Notes: a model not told the origin generated them from the letters alone. Positions 8,826-18,073 are shown, counted from the first letter of the stretch. The stretch is DNA of 64,000 nt from Pseudomonas deceptionensis (GCF_900106095.1 NZ_FNUD01000002.1:3183501-3247500), one strand, 5' to 3'. Made by a program: numbers and translations.

Positions 8826-10573
8826 GTCGAGCCCGATACGTCAGCAGCAACAGCAAGATTCTCGCCCCGTTGCAGGCGGACCGGCTGGGTAGCCGGGACT
8901 GGCACGACACCTGCGATGTGCTGGTGATCGGTTGGGGCGCGGCCGGCGCCTGTGCTGCGCTGGAAGCGCGCAGCACCGGCGCAGACGTGATCGTTGCCGA
9001 CCGCTTCACCGGCGGTGGGGCCAGTGCCAAAAGTGGCGGGGTGGTGTATGCCGGCGGCGGTACCCGGCACCAGCAGGCGGCCGGTTTCAGCGACAGCCCC
9101 CAGGCGATGTTTGATTATCTCAAACACGAAACCCAGGGCGTGGTCAGCGACCATACACTGCAAAAATTCTGCGACGACAGCATCGCCAACCTCAGCTGGC
9201 TCGAAGGTCACGGTGCGAGCTACGGTCACAGCCTGCCGCCGGGGGGCAAGACGTCATACCCGTCCGATGGCTATTTTCTGTATTACTCCGGCAACGAACT
9301 GGTGCCATCCCATGCTGGTGCTGAACCGCCCGCGCCGCGCGGGCATCGCACCGTGGGCAAGGGCCAGTGCGGCGCCGTGCTGTACGGCCACCTCAAAGAC
9401 GCTTGCCTGCGCGCCGGGGTGCAACCGTTGCTGCAATCTGCCGCGCGGCGACTGGTGGTGGACGACAGCGGGCGGGTGATCGGCGCCGAATTCTGGAGCC
9501 TGCCGGCGGGCAGCCCCCAGGCGCGTCAGCACGCACGGCTGGCGGCACGGGCCGAGCGCCTGCAAAACTTTGCCCCCGGTTACTGTGACCGCCTGCGGCA
9601 AAAAGTCAGCAAGCTTGAGCGTGACCATGGGCAACCGGTTCTGATCCGGGCGCGACGCGGTGTGATCCTGAGCACCGGCGGTTTTATCTTTAACCGCGAA
9701 CTGATCCGCGACCATGCCCCCAAATTTCGCCGCAACTTCAAGGTCGGTGCCACCGGCTGCGATGGCAGCGGCCTGCTGCTGGGGCAGTCGGTAGGCGCCA
9801 AAAGCGAGCGACTGAGCAGGGTGTCGGCATGGCGCTTTATCAACCCGCCGCACTGCTGGCCCAAGGGGATTGTGGTCAATAGCAACGGTCAGCGTTTTTG
9901 CAATGAAGAAGTCTACGGCGCCACCCTCGGCCAGCCACTGTGCGAAGAACAGGGCGGCCAGGCCTGGCTGGTGCTGGATGCGCGCTTGCGCAAACAGGCG
10001 ATACGTCAGGCGCTGTTTGGCGGCTATTGGTGGTTCCAGACACTGCCTGCACTGGCACTGATGCTGCTCAAAGTGCGCAAGGGTGAAAACCCTGACCGGT
10101 TGGCCAACGCCTGCGGCATGCAGGCCGGCGAATTGAGTGGCGCGCTGCGCGCCTACAACGCAGGGGCCCGGGGCGAAGCACCGGATGCTTTTGGCAAGTC
10201 TGAAGGCAGCCGTCAGGTGCTGGACAAAGGGCCGTTTTATGCCTGCGACATCAGCGTAGGCAACCCGATTTTCCCACTGGGGGCGCTGACCCTGGGCGGG
10301 CTTAAAGTCGATGAAAGCAACGGCGCGGTCCTCAATGACCAGGGCCGGCCGATTGCCGGCCTGTTCAGTGCCGGGCGCACCGCGATTGGTGTTGCATCAC
10401 ACCTGTACATCAGTGGTTTGTCACTGGCCGACTGCGTGTTTTCGGGCCGCCGGGCCGGGCGTGCGGCCTTTTCTACAACCTGTGGGAGCGAGCCTGCTCG
10501 CGATGCAGCTAACGCGGCGCTGCCATCGCGAGCAGGCTCGCTCCCACAGAAATTACATGGGACAACCCAATGA
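8822..10573 (+). CDS. FAD-dependent 3-ketosteroid dehydrogenase, probably Δ4 type (TesI-like)
   Basis: A 583-residue flavoprotein starting at ATG 8822 inside the kstD stop codon. The FAD motif is VLVIGWGAAGACAALEA near residue 33. The segment GGVVYAGGGTRHQQAAGF resembles Δ4-(5alpha)-ketosteroid dehydrogenases, and SAGRTAIGVASHLYISGLSLADCVFSGRRAG closes the FAD domain. It probably introduces the C4-C5 double bond; a 5beta-specific version would suit bile acids. The last 35 or so residues are read through a REPIN (10482-10547), and the frame ends exactly at the ATGA overlap with kshB. The natural C-terminus was therefore probably shorter, and the tail is acquired sequence. Confidence 0.82.
   Translation: MSRARYVSSNSKILAPLQADRLGSRDWHDTCDVLVIGWGAAGACAALEARSTGADVIVADRFTGGGASAKSGGVVYAGGGTRHQQAAGFSDSPQAMFDYLKHETQGVVSDHTLQKFCDDSIANLSWLEGHGASYGHSLPPGGKTSYPSDGYFLYYSGNELVPSHAGAEPPAPRGHRTVGKGQCGAVLYGHLKDACLRAGVQPLLQSAARRLVVDDSGRVIGAEFWSLPAGSPQARQHARLAARAERLQNFAPGYCDRLRQKVSKLERDHGQPVLIRARRGVILSTGGFIFNRELIRDHAPKFRRNFKVGATGCDGSGLLLGQSVGAKSERLSRVSAWRFINPPHCWPKGIVVNSNGQRFCNEEVYGATLGQPLCEEQGGQAWLVLDARLRKQAIRQALFGGYWWFQTLPALALMLLKVRKGENPDRLANACGMQAGELSGALRAYNAGARGEAPDAFGKSEGSRQVLDKGPFYACDISVGNPIFPLGALTLGGLKVDESNGAVLNDQGRPIAGLFSAGRTAIGVASHLYISGLSLADCVFSGRRAGRAAFSTTCGSEPARDAANAALPSRAGSLPQKLHGTTQ
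10482..10547. repeat. REPIN inside the 3' end of a coding sequence
   Basis: Inverted REP pair GTGGGAGCGAGCCTGCTCGC / complement. It is translated in frame as the C-terminal tail of the flavoprotein gene 8822-10573. Confidence 0.93.
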
Positions 10574-11601
10574 CCCAGCCTTCCTATTTCTCCCTGCGCG
10601 TGGCGCAGATCGTGGCTGAAACATCGGACTCCAGGTCCCTTGTATTCGACGTTCCCCAGGCCTTGCGTGAACAGTTTGCCTATAAATCCGGGCAGTTTTT
10701 AACCCTGCGCGTGCCCTTTGAGGGTGGCTGGTTACCGCGGTGTTACTCGCTGTCCAGCACCCCGCTGCAAGATGAGCCGTTGCGCGTCACCATCAAGCAG
10801 GTGCGCGATGGGCGTGCATCCAACTGGCTGTGCCAGCAATTGCGTGAAGGCGATCAGCTGGAAGTTCTGGCCCCGGCCGGGGTGTTTGTGCCCCGTCATT
10901 TTGACGATGATTTTGTGCTGTTCGGTGGCGGTAGCGGGGTAACCCCGGTGCTGTCGATTCTGCGCTCGGCCCTGATTGCCGGTACCGGCCGGGTCCTGCT
11001 GATTTACGCCAACCGCGATGAGGCTTCGGTGATTTTTGCCGGTGAACTCAAGGCCCTGGCCAGCGCCTACCCGCAACGCTTGCAAGTGATTCACTGGCTG
11101 GATTCGGTACAGGGCATTCCGTCAGTCGCGCAATTGGCGCAAATGGCCAGGCCCTTTGTGCATGCCCAGGCATTTATCTGTGGTCCAGGCCCGTTTATGG
11201 ACGCCGCTGTCAGCGCTTTGCATGACATCGGCATGGAGCATGGGCGTATCCACGTCGAGCGTTTTGTCTCGTTGCCCGAAGAAGGCAGCGTGGCCGCCCC
11301 GGCGCCGGTCAATACCGATGTCGTCGGCAGCCAGCTGTCGGTGCGCCTCGACGGTGAAGAGTTCGAAGTGCCCTGTGCCGAAGGCGAAACCCTGCTCAAT
11401 GCCATGCTGCGTGCCGGCCTGAAGCCCCCGAGCTCCTGCCTGGTGGGTTCCTGCGCGACCTGCATGTGCACGGTTGAGCTCGGCAGCGTCGAGATGTTGC
11501 GCAACGATGCCCTTGACCAACAAGAACTGAACGACGGCTGGGTGCTGGCGTGCCAATCGGTACCCAACAGCTCACAGCTGCGCGTGTGCTTCCCTGAATA
11601 A
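10570..11601 (+). CDS. kshB: 3-ketosteroid 9alpha-hydroxylase reductase (KshB type)
   Basis: A 343-residue three-domain oxidoreductase. The FAD domain has RCYSLSS near residue 56, the NAD domain has LFGGGSGVTPVLSILRSAL and ICGPGPFMDA, and the C-terminal plant-type 2Fe-2S domain has CLVGSCATCMCTVE ... CQS with four Cys. KshB passes electrons from NADH to the Rieske oxygenase KshA, which hydroxylates C9 and triggers ring B cleavage. No kshA lies in this window, so its partner must be encoded elsewhere. The start codon overlaps the preceding stop. Other phenylacetate-type reductases share the architecture; the neighbours decide the call. Confidence 0.87.
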   Translation: MTQPSYFSLRVAQIVAETSDSRSLVFDVPQALREQFAYKSGQFLTLRVPFEGGWLPRCYSLSSTPLQDEPLRVTIKQVRDGRASNWLCQQLREGDQLEVLAPAGVFVPRHFDDDFVLFGGGSGVTPVLSILRSALIAGTGRVLLIYANRDEASVIFAGELKALASAYPQRLQVIHWLDSVQGIPSVAQLAQMARPFVHAQAFICGPGPFMDAAVSALHDIGMEHGRIHVERFVSLPEEGSVAAPAPVNTDVVGSQLSVRLDGEEFEVPCAEGETLLNAMLRAGLKPPSSCLVGSCATCMCTVELGSVEMLRNDALDQQELNDGWVLACQSVPNSSQLRVCFPE

Positions 11602-11620
11602 TCAGCCTGACGAGTGTGCG

Positions 11621-13207
11621 ATGACTTCCAGCCAGCAACAGAGCCTGCCGCGTTCGATCCCGCAAATGCTGTTCAACGCAGCACAGCAACATGCCGGACG
11701 TACCGCCATTGAAGAGCATGGCGAGTGCACCGACTACAGCGAACTGCCACGCCTGGCCCTGGCCGTGACCCGCAGCCTGATGGCCGTGGGCATCGGCAAG
11801 GGTGACCGGGTGGCGATCTGGGCGCCCAATGGCCGCGACTGGATCATTGCCGCACTGGGCATCCATTGTGCGGGGGCGGTGATGGTACCGATCAACACCC
11901 GCATGAAAGGCAGCGAAGCGGCCGACATCCTGCAGCGCAGCGGTGCGCGCCTGTTGTTTGTGCAACCGGTCTTTTTGGGGACGGACTATCTGGCGTTGCT
12001 GGCCCCGTATCGGCCGGCGAACCTTGAGTGCCAGGTCTTGCTGGGCGAGACGGCAGCAGGCAGCCCCCACGGTCTGCACTGGGATGGTTTTCTGGCCCTG
12101 GGCGCGGCCGTCAGCGAGTCGGCGGCGCTGTCGCGGGCGAGCGGCGTGGGCGCCGATGACCTGAGCGACTTACTGTTTACCTCCGGTACCACCGGCAAGC
12201 CAAAGGGTGTGATGAGCGGTCACGGGCAAAACATCCGCGCCTTTAGCGAGTACGTGAAGGTGATCGGTCTGCAGGCCGGTGACCGTTACCTGGTGATCAA
12301 CCCGTTTTTTCATGCCTTCGGTTACAAGGCGGGCTGGCTGACCTGCCTGCTGGCCGGAGCCACGATCCTGCCGCACCCGGTGTTTGACGCCGAAGCGGTG
12401 TTCCAGCGCATTGCCGCCGAGCGCATCAACGTGCTGCCGGGGCCTCCGACCTTGTACCTGTCGATGCTGGCCCATCCCAAGCTGGCCGAAACCGATCTGT
12501 CGAGCCTGCGCATTGCGGTGACGGGCGCGGCCACCATTCCGCCGATCCTGATCGAGCGGATGCGCCGCGAGCTGGGTTTTTCGGTGGTCACCACCGCTTA
12601 TGGCCTGACCGAATGCGGCGGGCTGGCGACCATTTGTGACCCGTCTGATGCGGCGCACACCATTGCCGGTACCAGTGGCCGGGCGATCCCGGGCACTGAA
12701 GTGAGCATCCGCGACCCGCACAACCGGCCTTTGCCGGCGGGCAGCACGGGGGAGATTTGCCTGCGCGGATTTCACGTGATGCAAGGGTATTTCGAAGACC
12801 CCAAAGCCACGGCTGAAACCATCGACAGTGAAGGCTGGCTGCACACGGGCGACATTGGCGAGCTGGATGCGGCGGGTAACTTGCGCATCACCGATCGTTT
12901 GAAAGACATGTTTATCGTCGGTGGTTTCAACTGTTATCCGGCAGAGATCGAAGCCGGGCTGATCGAGCACCCGGCGATTGCCCAGGTGGCGGTGATTGGC
13001 GTGCCGGATGAGCGTATGGGGGAGGTGGGGTGTGCGTGCGTGGTTTTGCGCCATGAGCATGTACTGGATGAAGCCGGGTTGATCCTGTGGGCGCGCGAGC
13101 ATATGGCCAACTACAAAGTGCCGAGGTTGGTGCGGTTTTATCAGGCGCTGCCGGTGAATGCGTCGAACAAAGTGGCCAAGAATGAGTTGCGGGCGGGGTT
13201 GTTATAG
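11621..13207 (+). CDS. fadD3: Acyl-CoA synthetase, FadD3-like (HIP-CoA ligase)
   Basis: A 528-residue ANL-superfamily ligase. Motifs are the P-loop SDLLFTSGTTGKPKGVMSGH, the adenylate-binding TTAYGLTECGG, and GWLHTGDIGELD with a C-terminal hinge RITDRLKDMFIVGGFNCYPAEIE and the catalytic Lys in NASNKVAKNE. Overall it resembles FadD3, which activates the C/D-ring propionate (HIP) to its CoA thioester for IpdAB-dependent degradation. It is the last gene of the hsaA operon, followed by a tandem REPIN array. Other medium-chain ligases are possible, but all other HIP-pathway genes are present. Confidence 0.8.
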   Translation: MTSSQQQSLPRSIPQMLFNAAQQHAGRTAIEEHGECTDYSELPRLALAVTRSLMAVGIGKGDRVAIWAPNGRDWIIAALGIHCAGAVMVPINTRMKGSEAADILQRSGARLLFVQPVFLGTDYLALLAPYRPANLECQVLLGETAAGSPHGLHWDGFLALGAAVSESAALSRASGVGADDLSDLLFTSGTTGKPKGVMSGHGQNIRAFSEYVKVIGLQAGDRYLVINPFFHAFGYKAGWLTCLLAGATILPHPVFDAEAVFQRIAAERINVLPGPPTLYLSMLAHPKLAETDLSSLRIAVTGAATIPPILIERMRRELGFSVVTTAYGLTECGGLATICDPSDAAHTIAGTSGRAIPGTEVSIRDPHNRPLPAGSTGEICLRGFHVMQGYFEDPKATAETIDSEGWLHTGDIGELDAAGNLRITDRLKDMFIVGGFNCYPAEIEAGLIEHPAIAQVAVIGVPDERMGEVGCACVVLRHEHVLDEAGLILWAREHMANYKVPRLVRFYQALPVNASNKVAKNELRAGLL

Positions 13208-13751
13208 GTATACCGCATGTACCGGTTTTGCGACCGCTTCGCGCTCGATCGCAGCCTCGCTCTACTCGTCAGCGGCTACAACGCGGATATGTGGTGACAT
13301 TTGTAGCCGCTGACGAGCTCCGCGAGGCTGCGTCCGGCTGCGCAGCAGTCGTAAAGTTCAACAGGTATACCGCATGTACCGGTTTTGCGACCGCTGCGCG
13401 CTCGATCGCAGCCTCGTTCTACTCGTCAGCGGCTACAACGCGGGTATGTGGTGACATTTGTAGCCGCTGACGAGCTCCGCGAGGCTGCGTCCGGCTGCGC
13501 AGCAGTCGTAAAGTTCAACAGGTATACCGCATGTCCCGGTTTTGCGACCGCTACGCGCTCGATCGCAGCCTCGTTCTACTCGTCAGCGGCTACAACGCGG
13601 ATATGTGGTGACATTTGTAGCCGCTGACGAGCTCCGCGAGGCTGCGTCCGGCTGCGCAGCAGTCGTAAAGTTCAACAGGTATACCGCATGTACCGGTTTT
13701 GCGACCGCTTCGCGCTCGATCGCAGCCTCGTTCTACTCGTCAGCGGCTACG
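13208..13751. repeat. Tandem REPIN array, 157-bp period, about 3.5 units
   Basis: Full units begin with TGTAGCCGCTGACGAGCTCC at 13302, 13459 and 13616, an exact 157-bp period, preceded by a partial unit. Each unit holds two REPs facing each other (TGTAGCCGCTGACGAG and CTCGTCAGCGGCTACA). The array fills the space between the convergent genes fadD3 and echA. The short frames inside it are not genes. Confidence 0.93.
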
Positions 13752-13773
13752 GAATGAGGACTGGGTTCTTCCC

Positions 13774-14559
13774 TCAATTGCCTTCAAACCGCGCCGTACG
13801 TTTCTCAATAAACGCCAGCATCCCTTCCTTCTGATCCTTTGAGGCAAACAGCAGAGCATTGGCTTTGCGTTCCAGCGCCAGGCCGGTCTCCAGCGGTGCA
13901 TCCACACCGGCCAGTATCACTTCCTTGATTTGCTCCGCCGCCAGTGGCGGCATGGCGGCGATCAGGGTGGCCATTTTCAGCGCATGTTCGAGCACCTGGT
14001 CATCGTCTACCAGGTCGCTGACCAGTCCCGAAATCCACGCTTCTTCAGCAGTGATCGGTTGCCCGGTCAGGGCCATGCGCATGGCCTTGGCCTTGCCCAC
14101 GGCGCGCACCAGGCGCTGGGTGCCGCCAATGCCCGGCATGATTCCGATGCGGATCTCCGGCTGGCAAAATTTTGCCCCGCGCCCGGCGACGATGATGTCC
14201 GCCAGCATTGCCAGTTCACAGCCGCCGCCATAGGCATACCCGCACACGGCGGCAATCACCGGCTTGGGGCAATGCTGGATCGGCGCCCAGACGCGTTCGG
14301 TATGGCGCTGGTAAATATCAATCGGGCCCACCCCGGCCATGCTGTTGATGTCGCCGCCTGCGGCAAACACTTTGTCGCCACCGGTCAGCAGGATGCAGCG
14401 AACCTGCGGGTTGTCTGCCAGCTCGCTGAAGTAACGCGATAACAGAGCCTGCAGTTCAAGGCTCAAGGCGTTGGTGGCCTGGGGGCGGTTAAGGCGCAGC
14501 AGGGCCACGCCCTGGGCCGGGAATTCAAGCAATACCGGCGCGGCAGATGGGTCTGACAT
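13774..14559 (-). CDS. Enoyl-CoA hydratase, crotonase family
   Basis: A 261-residue crotonase starting at ATG 14559 after GAGG. Both catalytic glutamates of true hydratases are in place: GYAYGGGCELAM and FCQPEIRIGIMPGIGGTQRL. The oxyanion-hole segment is FAAGGDINSM. It should hydrate a trans-2-enoyl-CoA during steroid side-chain or ring degradation. It is transcribed alone, leftward, sharing the operator-like site at 14631 with the SDR operon at 14703. Confidence 0.88.
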   Translation of the reverse strand: MSDPSAAPVLLEFPAQGVALLRLNRPQATNALSLELQALLSRYFSELADNPQVRCILLTGGDKVFAAGGDINSMAGVGPIDIYQRHTERVWAPIQHCPKPVIAAVCGYAYGGGCELAMLADIIVAGRGAKFCQPEIRIGIMPGIGGTQRLVRAVGKAKAMRMALTGQPITAEEAWISGLVSDLVDDDQVLEHALKMATLIAAMPPLAAEQIKEVILAGVDAPLETGLALERKANALLFASKDQKEGMLAFIEKRTARFEGN

Positions 14560-14630
14560 GGGGTTCCTCATTAACAGGGGCTGTGACCACAGCGTGCGCT
14601 GGATTGTTGCGTTCACCCGCTCGGGCTTCA

Positions 14631-14646
14631 TCGTCCGTTCAGACGA
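14631..14646. promoter_or_regulatory. Putative island operator between divergent echA and SDR
   Basis: TCGTCC-GTTC-AGACGA on the plus strand (TCGTCT-GAAC-GGACGA-TG toward echA). It ends 56 bp before the SDR start at 14703 and 71 bp from the echA start at 14559. A single site seems to serve both directions here. Confidence 0.6.
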
Positions 14647-14702
14647 CGAGCAGCCCCCGGATTGCCCCTAGAGTGGCTCCATCAGTAGAAAAGGAGCACG
14701 TC

Positions 14703-15488
14703 ATGGGCCAACTCTCAGGGCTGGACTACAGCGGTAAGGTGGTGCTGGTCACCGGCGGCACCAAAGGTATCGGTGCAGGCATCGCCCGCAGCTTTCTGGA
14801 GGCCGGTGCGCAGGTCATCGTGTGCGGCAGGGCGGCACCCGAGGTGTTGCCCGGGGCAGGCTCGGCCAAGGCGATTTTCATGGCCTGCGACGTGCGCGAT
14901 CTGGATTCGCTCAAAGCCTTGTTTGACGGCATCCGCGCCGACTTCGGTCGCCTCGATGTGGTGATCAACAACGCGGGCGGCAGCCCTTCGGCCGATGCCG
15001 GCAGAGCTTCACCACGTTTTCACGAAGGCATTATCCGCCTCAACCTCATCGCCCCCTTGAATGTCGCGCAACAGGCCAACGCCCTGATGCAGCAACAGGT
15101 CGAGGGCGGTTGCATTGTCTTTATCGGCAGCATCAGCGCCTTGCGCGCATCCCCCGGCACCGCCGCCTATGGCGCGGCCAAGGCCGGGGTGCTGGCCCTG
15201 GTGCAGTCGCTGGCCGTGGAGTGGGCGCCCAAGGTGCGCGTCGTCGCGGTCAGCCCGGGGCTGGTACGCACCGAGCAATCCCATCTGCATTACGGCGACG
15301 AAAACGGCATCGCCGCGGTCAGCGCCGGCATTCCCGCAGGGCGCATGGCGCTGCCCGAAGATATCGGCAACGCCTGTCTGTTTATCGCTTCGCCCATGGC
15401 GGGCTATGCCAGCGGCTGCAACCTGCTGTTGCACGGCGGCGGCGAACGCCCAGCATTTTTGGATGCAGCGCAAAGCGCCGCGCACTGA
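14703..15488 (+). CDS. SDR oxidoreductase of the steroid C/D-ring pathway
   Basis: A 261-residue classical SDR: TGGTKGIGAGIA Rossmann motif, NNAGGSP, Ser in FIGSISALRAS and YGAAKAG catalytic Tyr/Lys. The start is ATG 14703, 8 bp after AAAAGGAG. It resembles the SDR encoded beside the CoA-transferase-like IpdAB genes in actinobacterial cholesterol clusters (Rv3548c type) and may oxidise a 3-hydroxyacyl-CoA or ring hydroxyl. It heads the long operon 14703-24646 with ChsH, Ltp2 and acyl-CoA dehydrogenase homologues. The substrate is not established from sequence. Confidence 0.8.
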   Translation: MGQLSGLDYSGKVVLVTGGTKGIGAGIARSFLEAGAQVIVCGRAAPEVLPGAGSAKAIFMACDVRDLDSLKALFDGIRADFGRLDVVINNAGGSPSADAGRASPRFHEGIIRLNLIAPLNVAQQANALMQQQVEGGCIVFIGSISALRASPGTAAYGAAKAGVLALVQSLAVEWAPKVRVVAVSPGLVRTEQSHLHYGDENGIAAVSAGIPAGRMALPEDIGNACLFIASPMAGYASGCNLLLHGGGERPAFLDAAQSAAH

Positions 15489-15542
15489 TCGACCTTCAGC
15501 GGCGACCAGTGGGTTGCCGCTCTCAACACGCAGGAGACGAAC

Positions 15543-16520
15543 TTGGCTGATTCTCAATTGCTAACCGACGTGCGCGCCCTGGTGGGGCGTGAATATGGTC
15601 GCGTCTACGCCTGGGACGAAGTCAACGCCCCGATGATCCGCCAATGGTGCGAGATCATGGGCGTCGACAACCCGCTCTACACCGATGCGGCCTTTGCTGC
15701 CAACAGCGCGCAGGACGGGCTGGTGGCGCCGCCTGCGATGTTGCAGGTGTGGTGCATGGAAGGCTTCCATCTGAACAACTACGCACCGGGCTCGACCACC
15801 GAAAACCCGTACGAAGTGCTCAAGCTGATCGAGTCTTACGGCTACCCGTCTGTGGTCGCGGTCAACTCCGAACTGACCTTCAACCGTAACCTGCGGCCCG
15901 GTGAAAAGCTCTACTACACCACCCGACTGGACTCGGTGGGCGATGAAAAAACCACCGGTCTGGGCACCGGGTTTTTCGTCACCCTGGTGATGAACTATTT
16001 CGTTGAGCACAAAAGTGGCGACGAAGCCGTGGGCGAGTTGCTGTTCCGCGTCTTCAAGTTCCGCCCGACCCAGAACCACAGCGCCGAAGCGGCACCGGCC
16101 AAGGTTGAGAGCGCCCCGGCGGTCAAGCGTCCCAAGCCGGGCATGAGCGACGACACACGGTTTTTCTGGGAAGGCTGCGATGCCGGCAAGCTGCTGATCC
16201 AGCGCTGCACCCAGTGCCAGACCCTGCGCCATCCACCGGCGCCGGTGTGTATCGAGTGCCACTCGTTTGATTGGGACAGTGTGCAGGCCAGCGGCCGCGC
16301 CAGTCTGTACTCGTTCGTGATCATGCATTACCCCGAAGTCGCGCCGTTCGACCATCCCAACCCGATCGGCCTGATCGAGCTGGAGGAGGGTGTGCGTCTG
16401 GTGGCGGGGCTGGTGGGCGTCAAGCGCGAAGAGTTGAACATTGGCCAGCCCTTGCAGCTGGAGTTCCAGACCTTCGACGGCGAGCTGACATTGCCGATGT
16501 TCCGGCCTGTGATCGCATAA
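15543..16520 (+). CDS. chsH2: ChsH2-like MaoC-DUF35 fusion
   Basis: A 325-residue protein with a TTG start at 15543 after AGGAGA. Residues 1-170 are a MaoC-like hot-dog domain. The hydratase His is absent: the motif reads GVDNPLYTD, with Tyr in its place. Residues 195-325 are a DUF35 domain with a four-Cys zinc ribbon (CTQCQTLRHPPAPVCIEC) and an OB fold. This is the ChsH2 architecture. In the Mycobacterium system ChsH2 pairs with ChsH1 to hydrate the steroid C22 enoyl-CoA, and its DUF35 domain docks the Ltp2 retro-aldolase. ChsH1 and Ltp2 homologues follow at 17636 and 18074, supporting the assignment. Confidence 0.88.
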   Translation: MADSQLLTDVRALVGREYGRVYAWDEVNAPMIRQWCEIMGVDNPLYTDAAFAANSAQDGLVAPPAMLQVWCMEGFHLNNYAPGSTTENPYEVLKLIESYGYPSVVAVNSELTFNRNLRPGEKLYYTTRLDSVGDEKTTGLGTGFFVTLVMNYFVEHKSGDEAVGELLFRVFKFRPTQNHSAEAAPAKVESAPAVKRPKPGMSDDTRFFWEGCDAGKLLIQRCTQCQTLRHPPAPVCIECHSFDWDSVQASGRASLYSFVIMHYPEVAPFDHPNPIGLIELEEGVRLVAGLVGVKREELNIGQPLQLEFQTFDGELTLPMFRPVIA

Positions 16521-16530
16521 GGAAGCCAGC

Positions 16531-17664
16531 ATGGATTTCGAATTTACCGAAGACCAGGTCGCCATCTCTGAAATGGCCGGCAGTGTGTTTGCCGACTATT
16601 GCACCGATGACCGCCTGCGCCAGTTCGACACCAGCGAACAGGCCTTTATGGAACCGCTGTGGCAGCTGTGCGTGGAAACCGGCCTGCAAGCCCTGGCCAT
16701 CCCTGAAGCCCAGGGCGGCAGCGGGCTGGGCATGACCGAGCTGATGCGGGTGCTGGAGGCTCAAGGACGGGCGCTGGGCCAGGTACCGTTGTGGCGCCAT
16801 CAACTGGCGGCCGCCACGTTGGCGCAGTTTGCCGATCCGTCCTTGAAGGCGTGGGCGGTGGACGCGGCAGCGGGCAGGGCGATGCTCAGCCTGGACCTGA
16901 GCGGTCTGAACAACGCACAGGGTATTGAGTTGCACGCCGTCGCGGCTGGCGGTGGGTGGCGCGTCGATGGCCGGGTTGCTGCTTTGGCCCTGGCCGAGCA
17001 GTCGCAGGCGGCCTTGCTGCTGGTGACCGCCGAGGGGCAGCCCCGTCTGGCCCTGGTCGAGCTGGCAAACAAGGCGATCGAGCACGTGCCGGGCCGCATG
17101 ACCCACGGCGAAGCAATTGCAGATTTACGCATCGCCGCGCTGCAGATCACTCCTGAGCAACTGCTCCCGGCATCTGCCCTGAGTTGGCTGGAACCGCGCG
17201 CCATCGCCTCGTTGGCAGCGTTGCAGCTGGGGGTCAGTACCGTGCAAATCCGTCGCACCGTGGAGTACGTCACTGAGCGTCGCCAGTTCGAACGCAGCAT
17301 CGGCAGCTTTCAGGCCGTGCAGATGAGCATGGCCAACGCCCATATCGCCCTCGAAGCCTTGCGCAGCTGCCTGTGGCAGTTGTGCTATCGCCTGGACGCG
17401 GGCTTGCCTGCACCGAGCGAAGCACTGGCCACGGCCTGGCAGGCCTGTGAAGCGGGGCACCTGATCGGGCACAACGCCCAGCACGTACACGGCGGTATCG
17501 GCGTCGACCTGACGTACCCGATGCATCGCTTTCTCTACTGGAGCCGCGCTTTGGGCTGTGCCCTGGGTGGATCGGCAGCAAGCCTTGAACGCCTCGGCGA
17601 CTGGCTGAGCCATAACGACAAGCTGGGATGGAAATATGACCTTGCAGAACACCAAGCGCTTTGA
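16531..17664 (+). CDS. Acyl-CoA dehydrogenase subunit lacking catalytic Glu (ChsE1/FadE28-like)
   Basis: A 377-residue acyl-CoA dehydrogenase (ACAD) fold protein (IPEAQGGSGLGMTELMRVLE; TERRQFERSIGSFQAVQMSMANAH split by short loops; HVHGGIGVDL). Neither usual catalytic Glu is seen: there is no HER motif in helix G and no YEG near the C-terminus. Such subunits form alpha2beta2 heterotetramers with a Glu-bearing partner in steroid catabolism (ChsE1-ChsE2 type). The probable partner is the ACAD at 19254. The last 29 bp overlap the start of the ChsH1 homologue, indicating tight coupling. Confidence 0.83.
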   Translation: MDFEFTEDQVAISEMAGSVFADYCTDDRLRQFDTSEQAFMEPLWQLCVETGLQALAIPEAQGGSGLGMTELMRVLEAQGRALGQVPLWRHQLAAATLAQFADPSLKAWAVDAAAGRAMLSLDLSGLNNAQGIELHAVAAGGGWRVDGRVAALALAEQSQAALLLVTAEGQPRLALVELANKAIEHVPGRMTHGEAIADLRIAALQITPEQLLPASALSWLEPRAIASLAALQLGVSTVQIRRTVEYVTERRQFERSIGSFQAVQMSMANAHIALEALRSCLWQLCYRLDAGLPAPSEALATAWQACEAGHLIGHNAQHVHGGIGVDLTYPMHRFLYWSRALGCALGGSAASLERLGDWLSHNDKLGWKYDLAEHQAL

Positions 17665-18055
17665 CGACGTGCGCCCCGGCGAAACCCTGCCGGAGCTGGC
17701 GATCCCGATCACCGTGGGCCTGGTCACCGGCGGCGCTATCGCCACCCGCGACTATTTTCCCGGCCACCATGACCTGAACGCGGCCCAGGCACTGGGCTCG
17801 CCGCACATTTTCATGAACATCCTCACCACCAACGGGCTGGTGCAGCATTATGTCGAAAACTGGGCCGGCCCCGAGGCACGTTTTGCCTCGTTGAAGATCA
17901 AGCTCGGCGCGCCGAATTACCCCGGCGACTGCATGACTTTCAATGGCGCGGTTACGGGCCAGGACGCCGCCACCCGCACGGTGGAAATCACCCTCAGCGG
18001 CAAAAATTCCATGGGCAACCACGTGACCGGTACGGTCGCGCTGGTTCTGCCCTGA
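17636..18055 (+). CDS. chsH1: ChsH1-like MaoC enoyl-CoA hydratase subunit
   Basis: A 139-residue single hot-dog MaoC protein. It carries the R-hydratase catalytic pair as RDYFPGHHD (Asp and His four residues apart) followed by AAQALGSPHIFMN. ChsH1 supplies the active site of the ChsH1-ChsH2 hydratase, complementing the His-less MaoC domain at 15543. The start overlaps the 3' end of the preceding ACAD by 29 bp. Confidence 0.88.
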   Translation: MTLQNTKRFDDVRPGETLPELAIPITVGLVTGGAIATRDYFPGHHDLNAAQALGSPHIFMNILTTNGLVQHYVENWAGPEARFASLKIKLGAPNYPGDCMTFNGAVTGQDAATRTVEITLSGKNSMGNHVTGTVALVLP

Positions 18056-18073
18056 TAGCGGGAGACAGCACAC

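Noticed and set aside
13228..13757. Three near-identical short frames of 71-80 codons
   Set aside because: They are translations of the 157-bp REPIN units, with no ribosome-binding site or protein-like conservation.
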